A stretch of DNA of 64,000 nt, taken from assembly GCA_964516765.1 (NCBI GenBank), contig CAZEWZ010000002.1:1-64000 (forward strand), given 5' to 3'. Source of the DNA: CAZEWZ01 sp964516765 (GTDB lineage Bacteria; Bacteroidota; Bacteroidia; Flavobacteriales; UBA7430). Below, piece after piece: positions 35,269 to 44,707 of the stretch (positions within the stretch are counted from its first letter, which is position 1; every line of letters begins with the position of its first letter). A program made the translations under genes and the position numbers. The notes beneath the pieces were generated by a model. It did no database searches, was not told the DNA's origin, and was given only the letters and a program-made list of their open reading frames with translations.

Positions 35269-36330
35269 ATGAAAAAATTTGATTATATTATTGTTGGTCA
35301 GGGCCTTGCAGGTACATGTTTAGCCTTTCAACTCAGATGTCAAAACAAGAGTGTTTTTGTGATAGATAAACATCGTGAAAATACCTCCTCAAAGGTTGCA
35401 CTAGGGGTTTATAATCCAATGGTATTAAAAAGATTTACTCCCTGCTGGAAAGTTGAAGAGCAACTTGAACCTCTTTATAACTTTCTTGATACTTTTGAGT
35501 CTATTTTTGATAAAACTATCCATACTCGTGTAAAATTATTTAGAAAATTTAATAATGTATTCGAGCAGAATCTCTGGTCCGAAAAGTCCCAAAAATCCCG
35601 ATTGATCTCATTTATGAATCCAGAATTAATCAGATACAATCATCCTAATATTACTTCTGTTTTTGGATTTGGTGAGGTCTATTGTGCAGGGAAAGTAGAT
35701 CTACCTGAAATGATATCATTGTTTAGGAGAAAACTTGTCTCAGAGAAGCTCTTACTTAATGAAGAATTTGATTTCAATGCGTTAAATGTAGAGAACAATA
35801 TCGTAATTTATAAGAACTATGAAGCTTCCAAAATTGTTTTTTGCGAAGGCTCTAGACTTCCAAAAAATCCATTTTTTAATGACTTACCTCTCATGCGAAC
35901 CAAAGGAGAATTACTCATAGTCGAATTGAAAAACCTTAAATTGAAAGATATTTTAAAAAGTAGTATTACCCTTCTTCCTCTCGGAAAAGATTTATACAAA
36001 GTTGGGGCTACTTTTAATTGGGAACAAAAAGATGATATTTGTACCGAATCTGCCAAAGAAGAACTTTTAGATAAATTAAAAGATTTGGTTCACATTCAAC
36101 CTAGATTAATTAAACATCAAGCAGCGCTTAGACCTACTGTCAAAGATAGGAGAGCACTACTTGGTTCCCATTCTAAGTACTCACATGTATATGTGTTTAA
36201 TGGGCTTGGAACAAGAGGATTATTACTGGCTCCTTATTTGTCTCTCCAACTTATCCAATATATGGAGCAACGATTTTCTTTAGACCCAGAAGTAGATGTT
36301 AAACGGTATCAAAGTCACGACATATGTTAG
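35269..36330 (+). CDS. FAD-dependent oxidoreductase (DAO family)
   Basis: This 353-residue flavoprotein has an N-terminal dinucleotide-binding motif DYIIVGQGLAGTCLA at residues 4-18, which fixes the start. A C-terminal DAO-type segment (RRALLGSHSKYSHVYVFNGLGTRG) has the second FAD contact. Related enzymes oxidise amino acids or amines. The substrate is unknown and no signal peptide is present. The 3' end overlaps the ABC-F gene by 7 bases. The ATG lies only three bases after the T run of a terminator, so there is almost no room for a separate ribosome landing site. Confidence 0.82.
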   Translation: MKKFDYIIVGQGLAGTCLAFQLRCQNKSVFVIDKHRENTSSKVALGVYNPMVLKRFTPCWKVEEQLEPLYNFLDTFESIFDKTIHTRVKLFRKFNNVFEQNLWSEKSQKSRLISFMNPELIRYNHPNITSVFGFGEVYCAGKVDLPEMISLFRRKLVSEKLLLNEEFDFNALNVENNIVIYKNYEASKIVFCEGSRLPKNPFFNDLPLMRTKGELLIVELKNLKLKDILKSSITLLPLGKDLYKVGATFNWEQKDDICTESAKEELLDKLKDLVHIQPRLIKHQAALRPTVKDRRALLGSHSKYSHVYVFNGLGTRGLLLAPYLSLQLIQYMEQRFSLDPEVDVKRYQSHDIC

Positions 36331-38261
36331 CGATTCAAGACGTTGGAGTTCAGTTTGGAGGAGAAGTTTTATTTTCTAATCTTAACTTCATGGTAAATAA
36401 AGGCGATCGAATAGGTCTTGTTGGGAAAAATGGGGCTGGAAAATCTACCTTATTAAAATTGATTTATTCTCGTAAAGGCTATGATAAAGGGTCAATCAAT
36501 CTTCAAAAGGAAATGAATGTGGGTTATTTATCTCAGGATATTGACTTTGATAAAGGTCATACTGTTTTTGAGGAAGCTGAAAAAGCTTTTGAACGAATAA
36601 AAAAAGTACAGAAATCCATAGCTCTAATCCAAAATGAGTTAGTTACGAGAACTGACTACGAGTCTGAAGGATATTTGGATATCATAAATACTTCAAGTGA
36701 GTTGGAACACGAACTAAATCTAATCGGTGGATATACATATCATGCACATATCGAGAAAGTTCTTTTTGGTTTAGGCTTCAAACCTGACGATTTGAGCCAA
36801 GCTACTGAAACTTTTAGTGGTGGATGGCGTATGCGTATCGAATTGGCTAAAGTATTGCTGAGTAATCCGGATATTTTATTATTGGACGAACCAACGAATC
36901 ATTTGGATATTGAGTCTATTGTGTGGTTAGAAGTATTTTTACAAACCTATGCCGGCGCAGTTATATTGGTATCACACGATCGGGCATTTCTAGATCAGGT
37001 GACCAACAGAACGATCGAAATTGCCAATAGGATTGTTTATGATTATAAAGCACCTTACTCGAAATACTTAATCCTAAGATCAGAGCGTATTGAACAGCAA
37101 TTTGCTGTTAAAAAGAATCAAGACAAGGAGATTAAACAAACTGAAGAACTTATCGATAAGTTTCGGTATAAATCTAGTAAAGCCGCTTTTGCGCAAAGTT
37201 TGATTAAAAAACTCGATAAGATGGATCGAGTGGCAGTTGATGAAGTAGATAACAAAAAAATGAATTTTTCATTTCCTGAATCTGGTACACCAGGTAAGGT
37301 TGTATTAGAAATTCATTCATTGTCAAAATCCTACGGTTCCAAAAAAGTTATTGAAAATTTTGATTTTCAAATTGATAGAGGTGACCGTATAGCTCTGGTT
37401 GGGCAGAATGGGCAGGGTAAGTCTACCCTTGTTAAGTGTATTACAGGTGCGGAAGAATTTCAGGGAAATCTTAAGTTAGGGCATAACGTAGCTCTTAGCT
37501 ATTTTGCTCAAAATCAAGCTGAGCTTCTCGATTCTGATAAAAAAGTGATTGATGTAATAGAAGAAGTTGCTGACGATAAGCTTAGACCCAGATCTAGAGA
37601 TATGCTAGGGTCTTTTTTATTTAGTGGAGATGATGTTGAAAAAAAAGTTAAAGTCCTGTCTGGAGGAGAGCGATCGAGATTGGCGCTATGTAAAATGTTG
37701 TTGCAGTCATCTAATTTCTTAATTCTCGATGAGCCAACTAATCACCTAGATATTACTTCCAAAGAAGTACTTAAATCTGCATTAAAAGCTTACGCTGGTT
37801 CAGTCATCATCGTTTCTCATGACCGTGATTTTTTATCTGACCTATCTACCAAGGTCGTTGAATTTCGAGATGGAGTAATTAAAACCCATATAGGAGACAT
37901 TAATGATTACCTCAGCTATAGGAAAATAGAATCTATGAGAGAGCTTGAGAGACGCTCTGAAAATGACAATAAAAATAGAAGTAAAAAGCCTGAGGGAAAG
38001 AAAGATAAAAAAATTCAAGAGAAGGAAATAAAGAAATTTAATAATCAACTTTCCAAAATAGAGAGTGAGATAGGTAAATTAGAAGCTTTTATCACTAGTT
38101 GTGATCTGGATTTGGCTAATCCAGAAAAAAGTGAAATCCTTTGTTCAGATTTAGTTTTTTTTAAAAACTATCAAAACTCAAAAAATAAGCTGATTGAATC
38201 TATGAAGGCATGGGAGAAAAAGCAAATACAATTAGATGATCTCTACTCACAAAGAGGGTGA
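36324..38261 (+). CDS. ABC-F family ATPase
   Basis: This 645-residue soluble protein has two ABC nucleotide-binding domains and no membrane spans. NBD1 has Walker A GKNGAGKST near residue 36, signature FSGGWRMR and Walker B LLLDEPTNHLD near 185. NBD2 has GQNGQGKST near 362, signature LSGGERSR and LILDEPTNHLD near 470. A linker of about 80 residues separates them, and a charged coiled coil forms the last 110 residues. ABC-F proteins act on ribosomes at the E site. The C-terminal coiled coil suggests the Uup-like branch, but subfamily assignment needs a tree. Confidence 0.93.
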   Translation: MLAIQDVGVQFGGEVLFSNLNFMVNKGDRIGLVGKNGAGKSTLLKLIYSRKGYDKGSINLQKEMNVGYLSQDIDFDKGHTVFEEAEKAFERIKKVQKSIALIQNELVTRTDYESEGYLDIINTSSELEHELNLIGGYTYHAHIEKVLFGLGFKPDDLSQATETFSGGWRMRIELAKVLLSNPDILLLDEPTNHLDIESIVWLEVFLQTYAGAVILVSHDRAFLDQVTNRTIEIANRIVYDYKAPYSKYLILRSERIEQQFAVKKNQDKEIKQTEELIDKFRYKSSKAAFAQSLIKKLDKMDRVAVDEVDNKKMNFSFPESGTPGKVVLEIHSLSKSYGSKKVIENFDFQIDRGDRIALVGQNGQGKSTLVKCITGAEEFQGNLKLGHNVALSYFAQNQAELLDSDKKVIDVIEEVADDKLRPRSRDMLGSFLFSGDDVEKKVKVLSGGERSRLALCKMLLQSSNFLILDEPTNHLDITSKEVLKSALKAYAGSVIIVSHDRDFLSDLSTKVVEFRDGVIKTHIGDINDYLSYRKIESMRELERRSENDNKNRSKKPEGKKDKKIQEKEIKKFNNQLSKIESEIGKLEAFITSCDLDLANPEKSEILCSDLVFFKNYQNSKNKLIESMKAWEKKQIQLDDLYSQRG

Positions 38262-38620
38262 ATTATTCTAAATACTCAATACCATCTATATTTTCAATTT
38301 ACTATTAAGAAAAGTTTATTTAACTATGCTCAATCATTCATTCATATCAATCATTGAATCTTTTATCATGATTTGAGAATGATTCTCTTGAAAGTATTTT
38401 CTGAATTTATAATATACAATGAGATAGGTTGACACTTGTTCGATTAAAGAGTACTAAATTAATAGAACGATTATAAATATGAAACTTTTCATTTTTGATA
38501 AACCTAACTTTTTTCTTTGCTAAAGAGATTTTATTTAAATAAATTGAATCTATTTTTATGTATATGATTTCTGTTTAACTCACACATTTGGTTGATTAAA
38601 ATAATCTAAATAAGCTATTT
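38262..38620 (+). other. Convergent gap with no gene (359 bases)
   Basis: This AT-rich spacer lies between the converging ABC-F and der genes. I see no convincing ORF, tRNA or strong terminator. A 15-base near-palindrome at 38374-38388 (TGAGAAT-G-ATTCTCT) resembles the 7-1-7 layout of a Fur box, but no promoter faces it, so I do not call it an operator. Confidence 0.5.
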
Positions 38621-39928
38621 CTATTTCTTTCTGAAGTAAATTCGAATAGGAACTCCATGAAGTTTGTATATTTCACGAAGTTTATTTTCAAGAAATCTCT
38701 TGTACGGATCTTTTACATATTGTGGAAGATTGCAAAAGAAAGCAAACGAGGGAACCATCGTAGGGATCTGGGTGATATATTTAATTTTTACATACTTTCC
38801 TTTGTATGCAGGAGGCGGTGTTTTCTCGATGATGGGAAGGAAAACATTGTTTAATTCAGAGGTAGATATTTTTATATTTTTTCTTTCATATACTTCTACA
38901 GCCATTTCTACCGCTTTAAAAATACGCTGTTTTGTAATTGCTGAGATGAACAAAATAGGAAAGTCAGTAAAAGGTGCAGTTTTTTGTAGAATCATTTTTC
39001 GATACTTATCTACTGTTAGTGTTTCTTTGTTTTCAACTAAGTCCCACTTGTTAACTAAAATAAGTATTCCCTTATGGTTTTTCTGTGCCAGGTGAAAAAT
39101 ATTTAAGTCCTGGGCATCAAAGCCAATTGTGGCATCTACTAATACTATGCATACATCACTATGTTCAATAGCTCGAATAGTTCTCATTACAGAATAAAAT
39201 TCAAGATTTTCGTGAACCTTAGCTTTTTTTCTTAGTCCAGCTGTGTCAACTAGGGTGAATTCATGTCCAAATTGGTTGTAATGTGTGTCTAAAGAATCTC
39301 TTGTTGTTCCAGCAATATCTGTAACAATATTTTTATTTTGGCCCATTAGTGCATTGACAAGTGAGGATTTACCTGCATTTGGTCTTCCAACAATTGCAAA
39401 TCTAGGAAGTTGTCCTTCTTCTTTTTCTTCTTCTTTTTCAAAGCTTTTTACAAGTGCATCAAGCAATTCTCCCGATCCGCTTCCATTCATTGAAGAAATT
39501 GGGAAGTATTCGCCTAAGCCTAAATTATAAAATGTCATGGCATCATCCATTCTCATTGCATTATCTACTTTATTTACTGCTACAAAAATAGGTTTATCTG
39601 CTTTACGAAGTATGTGAGCTACATCCAAATCTAGGTCTGTTGTTCCAGTTTCCACATCGACAACAAAAATAATTGAATCCGCTTCCTGCATTGCAATTTT
39701 GACTTGTTTTCTAATCTCTCCTTCAAAAATATCTGCAGAGCCAGAGACATATCCACCTGTATCAATTACGGTAAATTCCCTTCCATTCCAGTCAGAGTTT
39801 CCGTAATGTCGGTCTCTTGTTACTCCGCTAACTGAATCAACAATGGCTTGGCGTCTCTCTGTAAGCCGGTTAAAAAGAGTTGATTTGCCTACATTTGGCC
39901 GACCTACAATGGCAACAATATTTCTCAT
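38621..39928 (-). CDS. der: Ribosome biogenesis GTPase Der
   Basis: This 435-residue protein has two tandem GTPase domains: the first P-loop GRPNVGKST near residue 8, with DTGGY; the second, GRPNAGKSS near 181, with DTAGLR. A C-terminal KH-like domain is rich in basic residues and ends in RIYFRKK. Der is needed for 50S subunit assembly. It is transcribed five bases downstream of era, so the two ribosome GTPases form an operon. Confidence 0.97.
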   Translation of the reverse strand: MRNIVAIVGRPNVGKSTLFNRLTERRQAIVDSVSGVTRDRHYGNSDWNGREFTVIDTGGYVSGSADIFEGEIRKQVKIAMQEADSIIFVVDVETGTTDLDLDVAHILRKADKPIFVAVNKVDNAMRMDDAMTFYNLGLGEYFPISSMNGSGSGELLDALVKSFEKEEEKEEGQLPRFAIVGRPNAGKSSLVNALMGQNKNIVTDIAGTTRDSLDTHYNQFGHEFTLVDTAGLRKKAKVHENLEFYSVMRTIRAIEHSDVCIVLVDATIGFDAQDLNIFHLAQKNHKGILILVNKWDLVENKETLTVDKYRKMILQKTAPFTDFPILFISAITKQRIFKAVEMAVEVYERKNIKISTSELNNVFLPIIEKTPPPAYKGKYVKIKYITQIPTMVPSFAFFCNLPQYVKDPYKRFLENKLREIYKLHGVPIRIYFRKK

Positions 39929-39933
39929 TTTTT

Positions 39934-40824
39934 TTATATGAAGTAACCGAAACGTTTTAAGTCCTGATTATTGTCGCGCCAGTTTTTTGTTACTTTAACA
40001 AAGAGCTCTAAAAAAATTTTCTTTCCAAAAAATATTTCTAAATCTTTTCTGGCCTGAGTTCCAACCTTCTTTAAAGGTTTACCCTGATGTCCAATAATGA
40101 TTCCTTTTTGTGTTTCTCTGGCAACAATTATAATAGCCCCAATTCTAATAATTTTTTCATCGTCTTTAAAAGATTCGATAACAACCTCAACAGAATAAGG
40201 AACCTCTTTCTGATAATTTAGAAGAATTTTTTCTCGAATAATTTCAGAAACAAAAAATTTTTCAGGACGATCAGTAAGAGTATCTTTTGGATAAAACGGA
40301 ATGCCTTCAGGTAGTATTTTTTTTATTTCATCCAGTATTTTTTCTACTCCGAAACCTTCAAGTGCAGAAATAGGTATAATTTTAGCTTTAGGCAAAAGTT
40401 CTGTCCAATATTCAGAACACGCTTCTACTTCTTTCTGATTTGATTTATCAATTTTGTTTAATAAAAGTAAAATCGGAATTGATGTATTTTTTAAGCGCTC
40501 AAAAAAACTCTGATCTTTAAGCATTTTTTCACCCATTTCAACCATGTAAATAAATATATCAGCGTCTTGAAATGCTGATTTTACAAACTTCATCATACTA
40601 GATTGAAGATTGTAATTGGGTTGAATAATTCCAGGTGTATCTGAGAAGATTATTTGGTGATTTTCGTCATTTACAATGCCTAAAATTCTGTGACGGGTAG
40701 TTTGAGCCTTTGATGTAATAATAGAAAGTCTCTCCCCAATAAGTTTATTCATTAAGGTCGATTTTCCTACATTGGGGTTTCCAATGATATTTACAAATCC
40801 TGATTTGTGATTTTTTTGATTCAT
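39934..40824 (-). CDS. era: GTPase Era
   Basis: This 296-residue protein has an N-terminal GTPase domain (GNPNVGKSTLMN near residue 15, SDTPGI near 60, LNKIDKSN near 120) and a C-terminal KH domain with GHQGKPLKKVGTQARKDLE near 250. Era binds the 3' end of 16S rRNA during 30S maturation. The gene is followed closely by der. The initiator tRNA gene lies divergently upstream. Confidence 0.97.
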   Translation of the reverse strand: MNQKNHKSGFVNIIGNPNVGKSTLMNKLIGERLSIITSKAQTTRHRILGIVNDENHQIIFSDTPGIIQPNYNLQSSMMKFVKSAFQDADIFIYMVEMGEKMLKDQSFFERLKNTSIPILLLLNKIDKSNQKEVEACSEYWTELLPKAKIIPISALEGFGVEKILDEIKKILPEGIPFYPKDTLTDRPEKFFVSEIIREKILLNYQKEVPYSVEVVIESFKDDEKIIRIGAIIIVARETQKGIIIGHQGKPLKKVGTQARKDLEIFFGKKIFLELFVKVTKNWRDNNQDLKRFGYFI

Positions 40825-40981
40825 TTTGCACGTAAATATACAATAATTTAGTCCTTAGTAATTCAAATCAAATGGTGTGTATTATGAGTGATTTTCAATT
40901 GGGATATTTATTAAAATAGTTTGCAATAAAAAATTAGTATATAATCCTTGTTTTATGGCATCTCTTTGTGTTTATTTGCAT

Positions 40982-41054
<73 letters not shown>

Positions 41055-41056
41055 CT

Positions 41057-41087
41057 AAAAAAGCCGCTCAATAAGAGTGGCTTTTTT
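41057..41087 (+). terminator. Terminator after tRNA-fMet
   Basis: Six A residues, then GCCGCTC, an AATAA loop and GAGTGGC form a seven-base stem with one G-T pair, followed by six T residues. It starts three bases after the tRNA and could act on both strands. Confidence 0.85.
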
Positions 41088-41166
41088 ATTGAATAAACTT
41101 TAATTTGTGTGTTTTGGCATATTATTTGTGATTCAAAAGATATTTTGATATTAAAAATTAATATTA

Positions 41167-42663
41167 GTGTTTAAGATTTTCGCTTTCCTTTTGAGTTTAA
41201 TCTCCCTACTAACGGATTCATCTAGTTTAGTTGCTCAGGATAGATTTAAAAACAATATTGATGTCAGTCCGGAACAGAGTTTTACAAATGAATTTTCGTC
41301 TTTCAGCTCCATTGAGCTAGATTACATTTCTTCTATTGTATATGGCGTGGTTGGTGGACCGGAAATGGAGTTCTATTTATCCGTTCAAAATAACTCTGAT
41401 ACAACTATAGAAGTACAAGTTATTAGAAATATTGTGGTTATTGACACCCCCTTAAATTGGTTCTGTTGGGATGTATGTAATATTCCTGAAACCTCAGAAA
41501 GTGAGGCAGGTATCTATATTTCTTCGGAGTCTTACGTAAATGAATTCAGCGCGCATATGGAATCTTCCTGCTTAGGGGGAGTATACCCAATTGAATATTG
41601 TTTTTTTACTGAATCAGATTATAGTGATAGTGTTTGTGTAACCACAACCTTCGTTATTGAGGGAGATCACCCCGGATGTACTGAATCAAATGCTATTAAT
41701 TACAATTCTCAAGCTAACATTTCTGATTTTTCTTGTATTTTTTATCCCGATCCTGATTGGTTTTCATACACAGGGAATATTTCTATTAATTCTGAAGATT
41801 TGAATACTGCGTCTGAAGATTTGAATACTGGCCATTCATTTATTATAACCAATGATTCTTTCATTGAGGTAGAAAATGAACCTATTTCAATTGGGGATTG
41901 GATAGGAATTTTTTATGATAATGATGGGGTGATTTTATGTGCAGATTATTATGAATGGCAAGGAGTAAATACAAATATATTTATTTCTAGTTTTGATTCT
42001 ATTTCTGGTCAGGGTCCCATTAACGGTGAAGATTTATTCTGGCAAGTTTGGGATGCATCAGAAGGAATTAGTTGGTCTATGGAAGTTGAATACAGTTCAA
42101 ACTTTCCAAATCAAAATTTGTTTTTTGAAACGGGTCAGAGTTTAATTACCTACATGAGTAACATAACTACTGTTTCGCATCAAAATATTCAATTTCCTGA
42201 AAACTGGTCTATGTTTTCTACTTTTATTATCACCGAAAATATGGATATTAGTTTCGTGTTTGATTCTATTGTTGATGATTTAGTGATTATTAAAAATAAT
42301 AACGGAATTGTATACCTTGCAGAATACCAATTCAATGCTATCGGGAATATGCTTCCAGGCCAAGGATATCAAGTCAAAATGAATAGTTCATCAGAATTGA
42401 ATTTCACAGGTGAATTTTCCAAGCCCTATTTATTCCCAATTTATCTTGAAGATGGTTGGAACATGATTGGATACCTAAAACAAGAACCAGATTATATAGA
42501 TGTTATTTTTTCTGATTTATTAGCCCAAGATGTTATTCAAATTATAAAAGATTCTGAAGGAAATGCGTTCATGCCTGAATGGAACTTTGACGGAATTGGA
42601 TTCATGGAACCTTCCAAAGGTTATCAAGTGAAAACTTTTCAACAAGGTGTCCTTCAATATTAG
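41167..42663 (+). CDS. Secreted modular protein with cysteine repeat and paired GW-type domains
   Basis: This 498-residue protein has a signal peptide (about residues 1-22, cut after SSSLVAQ). In order: a beta-rich N-terminal region (25-150); one GCTESNAINYN-type cysteine repeat near 170; a domain with IGDWIGIFYDNDGVILC near 240; then two related 70-residue units, each with a Gly-Trp or Asn-Trp start, an IIK-D/N-x-x-G-x-x-(Y/F)-(L/M) segment and a final GYQVK (about 345-415 and 425-495). The start is GTG at 41167. It ends in the second unit with no type IX sorting tail, unlike the related giant protein at the right edge. Its function is unknown; a surface or matrix protein is likely. Confidence 0.7.
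   Translation: MFKIFAFLLSLISLLTDSSSLVAQDRFKNNIDVSPEQSFTNEFSSFSSIELDYISSIVYGVVGGPEMEFYLSVQNNSDTTIEVQVIRNIVVIDTPLNWFCWDVCNIPETSESEAGIYISSESYVNEFSAHMESSCLGGVYPIEYCFFTESDYSDSVCVTTTFVIEGDHPGCTESNAINYNSQANISDFSCIFYPDPDWFSYTGNISINSEDLNTASEDLNTGHSFIITNDSFIEVENEPISIGDWIGIFYDNDGVILCADYYEWQGVNTNIFISSFDSISGQGPINGEDLFWQVWDASEGISWSMEVEYSSNFPNQNLFFETGQSLITYMSNITTVSHQNIQFPENWSMFSTFIITENMDISFVFDSIVDDLVIIKNNNGIVYLAEYQFNAIGNMLPGQGYQVKMNSSSELNFTGEFSKPYLFPIYLEDGWNMIGYLKQEPDYIDVIFSDLLAQDVIQIIKDSEGNAFMPEWNFDGIGFMEPSKGYQVKTFQQGVLQY
41791..41832 (+). repeat. Two tandem 21-base units inside the secreted protein gene
   Basis: The 19 bases starting TCTGAAGATTTG at 41791 recur exactly at 41812, a period of 21 bases. They encode Ser-Glu-Asp-Leu-Asn-Thr twice. 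The repeat stays in frame and looks like a recent slippage duplication in a loop. Confidence 0.85.
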
Positions 42664-42715
42664 TATATTTACTTAATTAATAAATAATTATAAGAAAAAA
42701 CTTAAACTATCAGAC

Positions 42716-43240
42716 ATGAAAAACATTCTTTCTTTGATCATAATATCTTCTGTATTCTTAAGTTGCTCAAAAGAGTTAGGTAATATTCAAATTATCAGTA
42801 CTGAAAAATTTGATTTAAATCAACAATACGAAATCGCTTTAAAAAGGCAGACCTTTGAAGGAGTTAGTCTTGAAGATTGCGTCAATAAAGCTTTAAGTTC
42901 AGTACCTAATTCTGCATTTCTCAGAAACTCAACTGTTACTACCAAAGGTAAAAAAGTAACAATATTATCTGACGTTTGGTCATTAACCAAAAATAAAAAG
43001 AGTGTAAAACCTAGTTTAGTCAATAATAATAGAGACAAAAAGAGAAATAATTCAAATGCTAATTCAAATTATAACTTTAAAGTTGGAATGAAAGTTTCCT
43101 GGTCTCACCCTAAAGCAGGTGACGGCTCGGGGAAAATATCTAGAATAATTGGTACTCAGGCTGAAATTATATTACTTGGTGAGGTAGATTCTACAAAACC
43201 TCTTCGCCTTCCATTATCAATTTTAAAAAGAGAGAAATAG
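42716..43240 (+). CDS. Small lipoprotein of unknown function
   Basis: This 174-residue protein has a clear lipobox (Phe-Leu-Ser-Cys at residues 14-17). After the Cys there is a globular-looking stretch of 90 residues, a Lys/Asn-rich linker (about 100-122) and a C-terminal segment FKVGMKVSWSHPKAGDGSGKISRI that resembles a small SH3-like barrel. I do not recognise the family. It is 52 bases after the preceding secreted-protein gene and convergent with psd at an 8-base distance. Confidence 0.6.
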   Translation: MKNILSLIIISSVFLSCSKELGNIQIISTEKFDLNQQYEIALKRQTFEGVSLEDCVNKALSSVPNSAFLRNSTVTTKGKKVTILSDVWSLTKNKKSVKPSLVNNNRDKKRNNSNANSNYNFKVGMKVSWSHPKAGDGSGKISRIIGTQAEIILLGEVDSTKPLRLPLSILKREK

Positions 43241-43248
43241 TAATTCTT

Positions 43249-43905
43249 TTATTTAACGCTTGCAATCACCGTTTCGCCACCTCGAACATGCTGATTTAGA
43301 TTTACATGTATTTTTGCTTCTAATGGTACAAAAACATCTACCCTGGAGCCAAATTTGATAAAACCCATGTCTATTCCTTGAATTGCATTTTGTTTTTTTC
43401 TAGAATACATGACTATTCTTCTTGCCACAGCACCTGCAATTTGTCTAAATAATATAGGTCCTGTTGTTTTATTTTCAATAACGACAGAAGTTCTTTCATT
43501 CTCGGAAGAAGATTTTGGATGCCATGCAACTAGAAATTTACCCGGATGATACTTGGCGAATTTTACTTCTCCTGAAATTGGGTTTCTATTTACATGAACA
43601 TTTAATGGTGACATGAAGATTGAGATTTGTAACCTTCGGTCTTTTAAATATTCATGCTCGAATACTTCTTCTATGACTACAATTTTACCATCTGCTGGTG
43701 CAATAATATGATTTGCATTTATTTTAGTTATTCTTTTAGGATTCCGAAAAAATTGAATCACAAGAGTAAGCATTACTAGGGAGACCAATAGAATTACTAG
43801 GGAAATTAAGTTAAATCCATCAGTCAAATAATAATACACTGAATTCAATGTGATTAAAATTAAAATGAAGTTTTTTATTATTGTAAATCCTTCTTTATGA
43901 ATCAT
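43249..43905 (-). CDS. psd: Phosphatidylserine decarboxylase proenzyme (short form)
   Basis: This 218-residue enzyme makes phosphatidylethanolamine from phosphatidylserine. It has two N-terminal membrane spans (about 10-45). Family motifs follow: IIAPADGKIVVIEE near residue 66, IFMSPLNVHVNRNP near 94 and the self-cleavage region IKFGSRVDVF near 183, where the Ser after Gly becomes the pyruvoyl group. The short form is usual in Bacteroidota. It lies 7 bases after cdsA, placing two phospholipid steps in one transcript. Confidence 0.93.
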   Translation of the reverse strand: MIHKEGFTIIKNFILILITLNSVYYYLTDGFNLISLVILLVSLVMLTLVIQFFRNPKRITKINANHIIAPADGKIVVIEEVFEHEYLKDRRLQISIFMSPLNVHVNRNPISGEVKFAKYHPGKFLVAWHPKSSSENERTSVVIENKTTGPILFRQIAGAVARRIVMYSRKKQNAIQGIDMGFIKFGSRVDVFVPLEAKIHVNLNQHVRGGETVIASVK

Positions 43906-43912
43906 ATTTAAT

Positions 43913-44707
43913 TTAGAATAAAGGTCTTATAAAATTAAAATATACATAATATATTGGAAAACAAAATAAGATAGAATCAAATCGATCCAAAATACCTCCA
44001 TGTCCTGGAAGAATATTTCCTGAATCTTTAACATTCGCACCACGTTTTAACATAGATTGGAATAAGTCTCCAGAAGTTGCAATGCAAACGGTAAGACCCC
44101 CTAAGAAAACTCCTTCTATGAATGGGAGTACTAAATATTTTTGCCCAATAATACCTCCTGTAAGAGATGTTAAGATGAAAGATCCAACAAACCCTTCTAG
44201 TGTTTTATTAGGAGATATTTTTTCAAATAACTTTCTTCTTCCAAATAACTTCCCCAAGATGAATGCCCAGGAGTCTGAAGCCCAAATTAAGATGAATAAG
44301 CCTATTAGAGTATTTGATTCAAAAGTATTATTTGACTCAGCAATTGGAATAGCAAGTGCAAGTGGAATGAAAATATAACAAATACAAAATAAAGTGTTAC
44401 CAATTTTTTGAATCGACTTACTATTTGCATAAAAAGTTATTCCCATTGTGTAGCTAAGTAATCCAAGTATAATGATTCCTTTTTTATCTGGATATATGAT
44501 AGATATATAGCTGCTGATTCCCAATATTAACACAGGCCAAATATCAACTATAATATTCTGTTTGTCGAGAATTTTTTTTACCTCTAGAGTTCCTATAATT
44601 CCTGTCAACAGAAAGACAACACCAATATATATTGGTTTTGAGGAAGCCAAAATTAGAACACCAACATATATGGCTCCAAAAAAAAATCTTTTGAATAGGT
44701 TATTCAT
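43913..44707 (-). CDS. cdsA: Phosphatidate cytidylyltransferase CdsA
   Basis: This 264-residue polytopic membrane enzyme makes CDP-diacylglycerol, the precursor of phosphatidylserine and phosphatidylglycerol. The C-terminal family signature is visible near residues 210-245: SGDLFQSMLKRGANVKDSG, then LPGHGGILDRFDS. About seven membrane spans are predicted by eye. The start overlaps the LUD gene by four bases. Confidence 0.95.
   Translation of the reverse strand: MNNLFKRFFFGAIYVGVLILASSKPIYIGVVFLLTGIIGTLEVKKILDKQNIIVDIWPVLILGISSYISIIYPDKKGIIILGLLSYTMGITFYANSKSIQKIGNTLFCICYIFIPLALAIPIAESNNTFESNTLIGLFILIWASDSWAFILGKLFGRRKLFEKISPNKTLEGFVGSFILTSLTGGIIGQKYLVLPFIEGVFLGGLTVCIATSGDLFQSMLKRGANVKDSGNILPGHGGILDRFDSILFCFPIYYVYFNFIRPLF

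Noticed and set aside
38374..38388. Fur-box-like 7-1-7 palindrome TGAGAAT-G-ATTCTCT
   Set aside because: It lies between two converging genes, so it faces no promoter, and one such site is expected by chance in AT-rich DNA.
38664..39095. Long open frame on the plus strand opposite der
   Set aside because: It is a shadow of the clearly conserved der gene; its translation has no family features.
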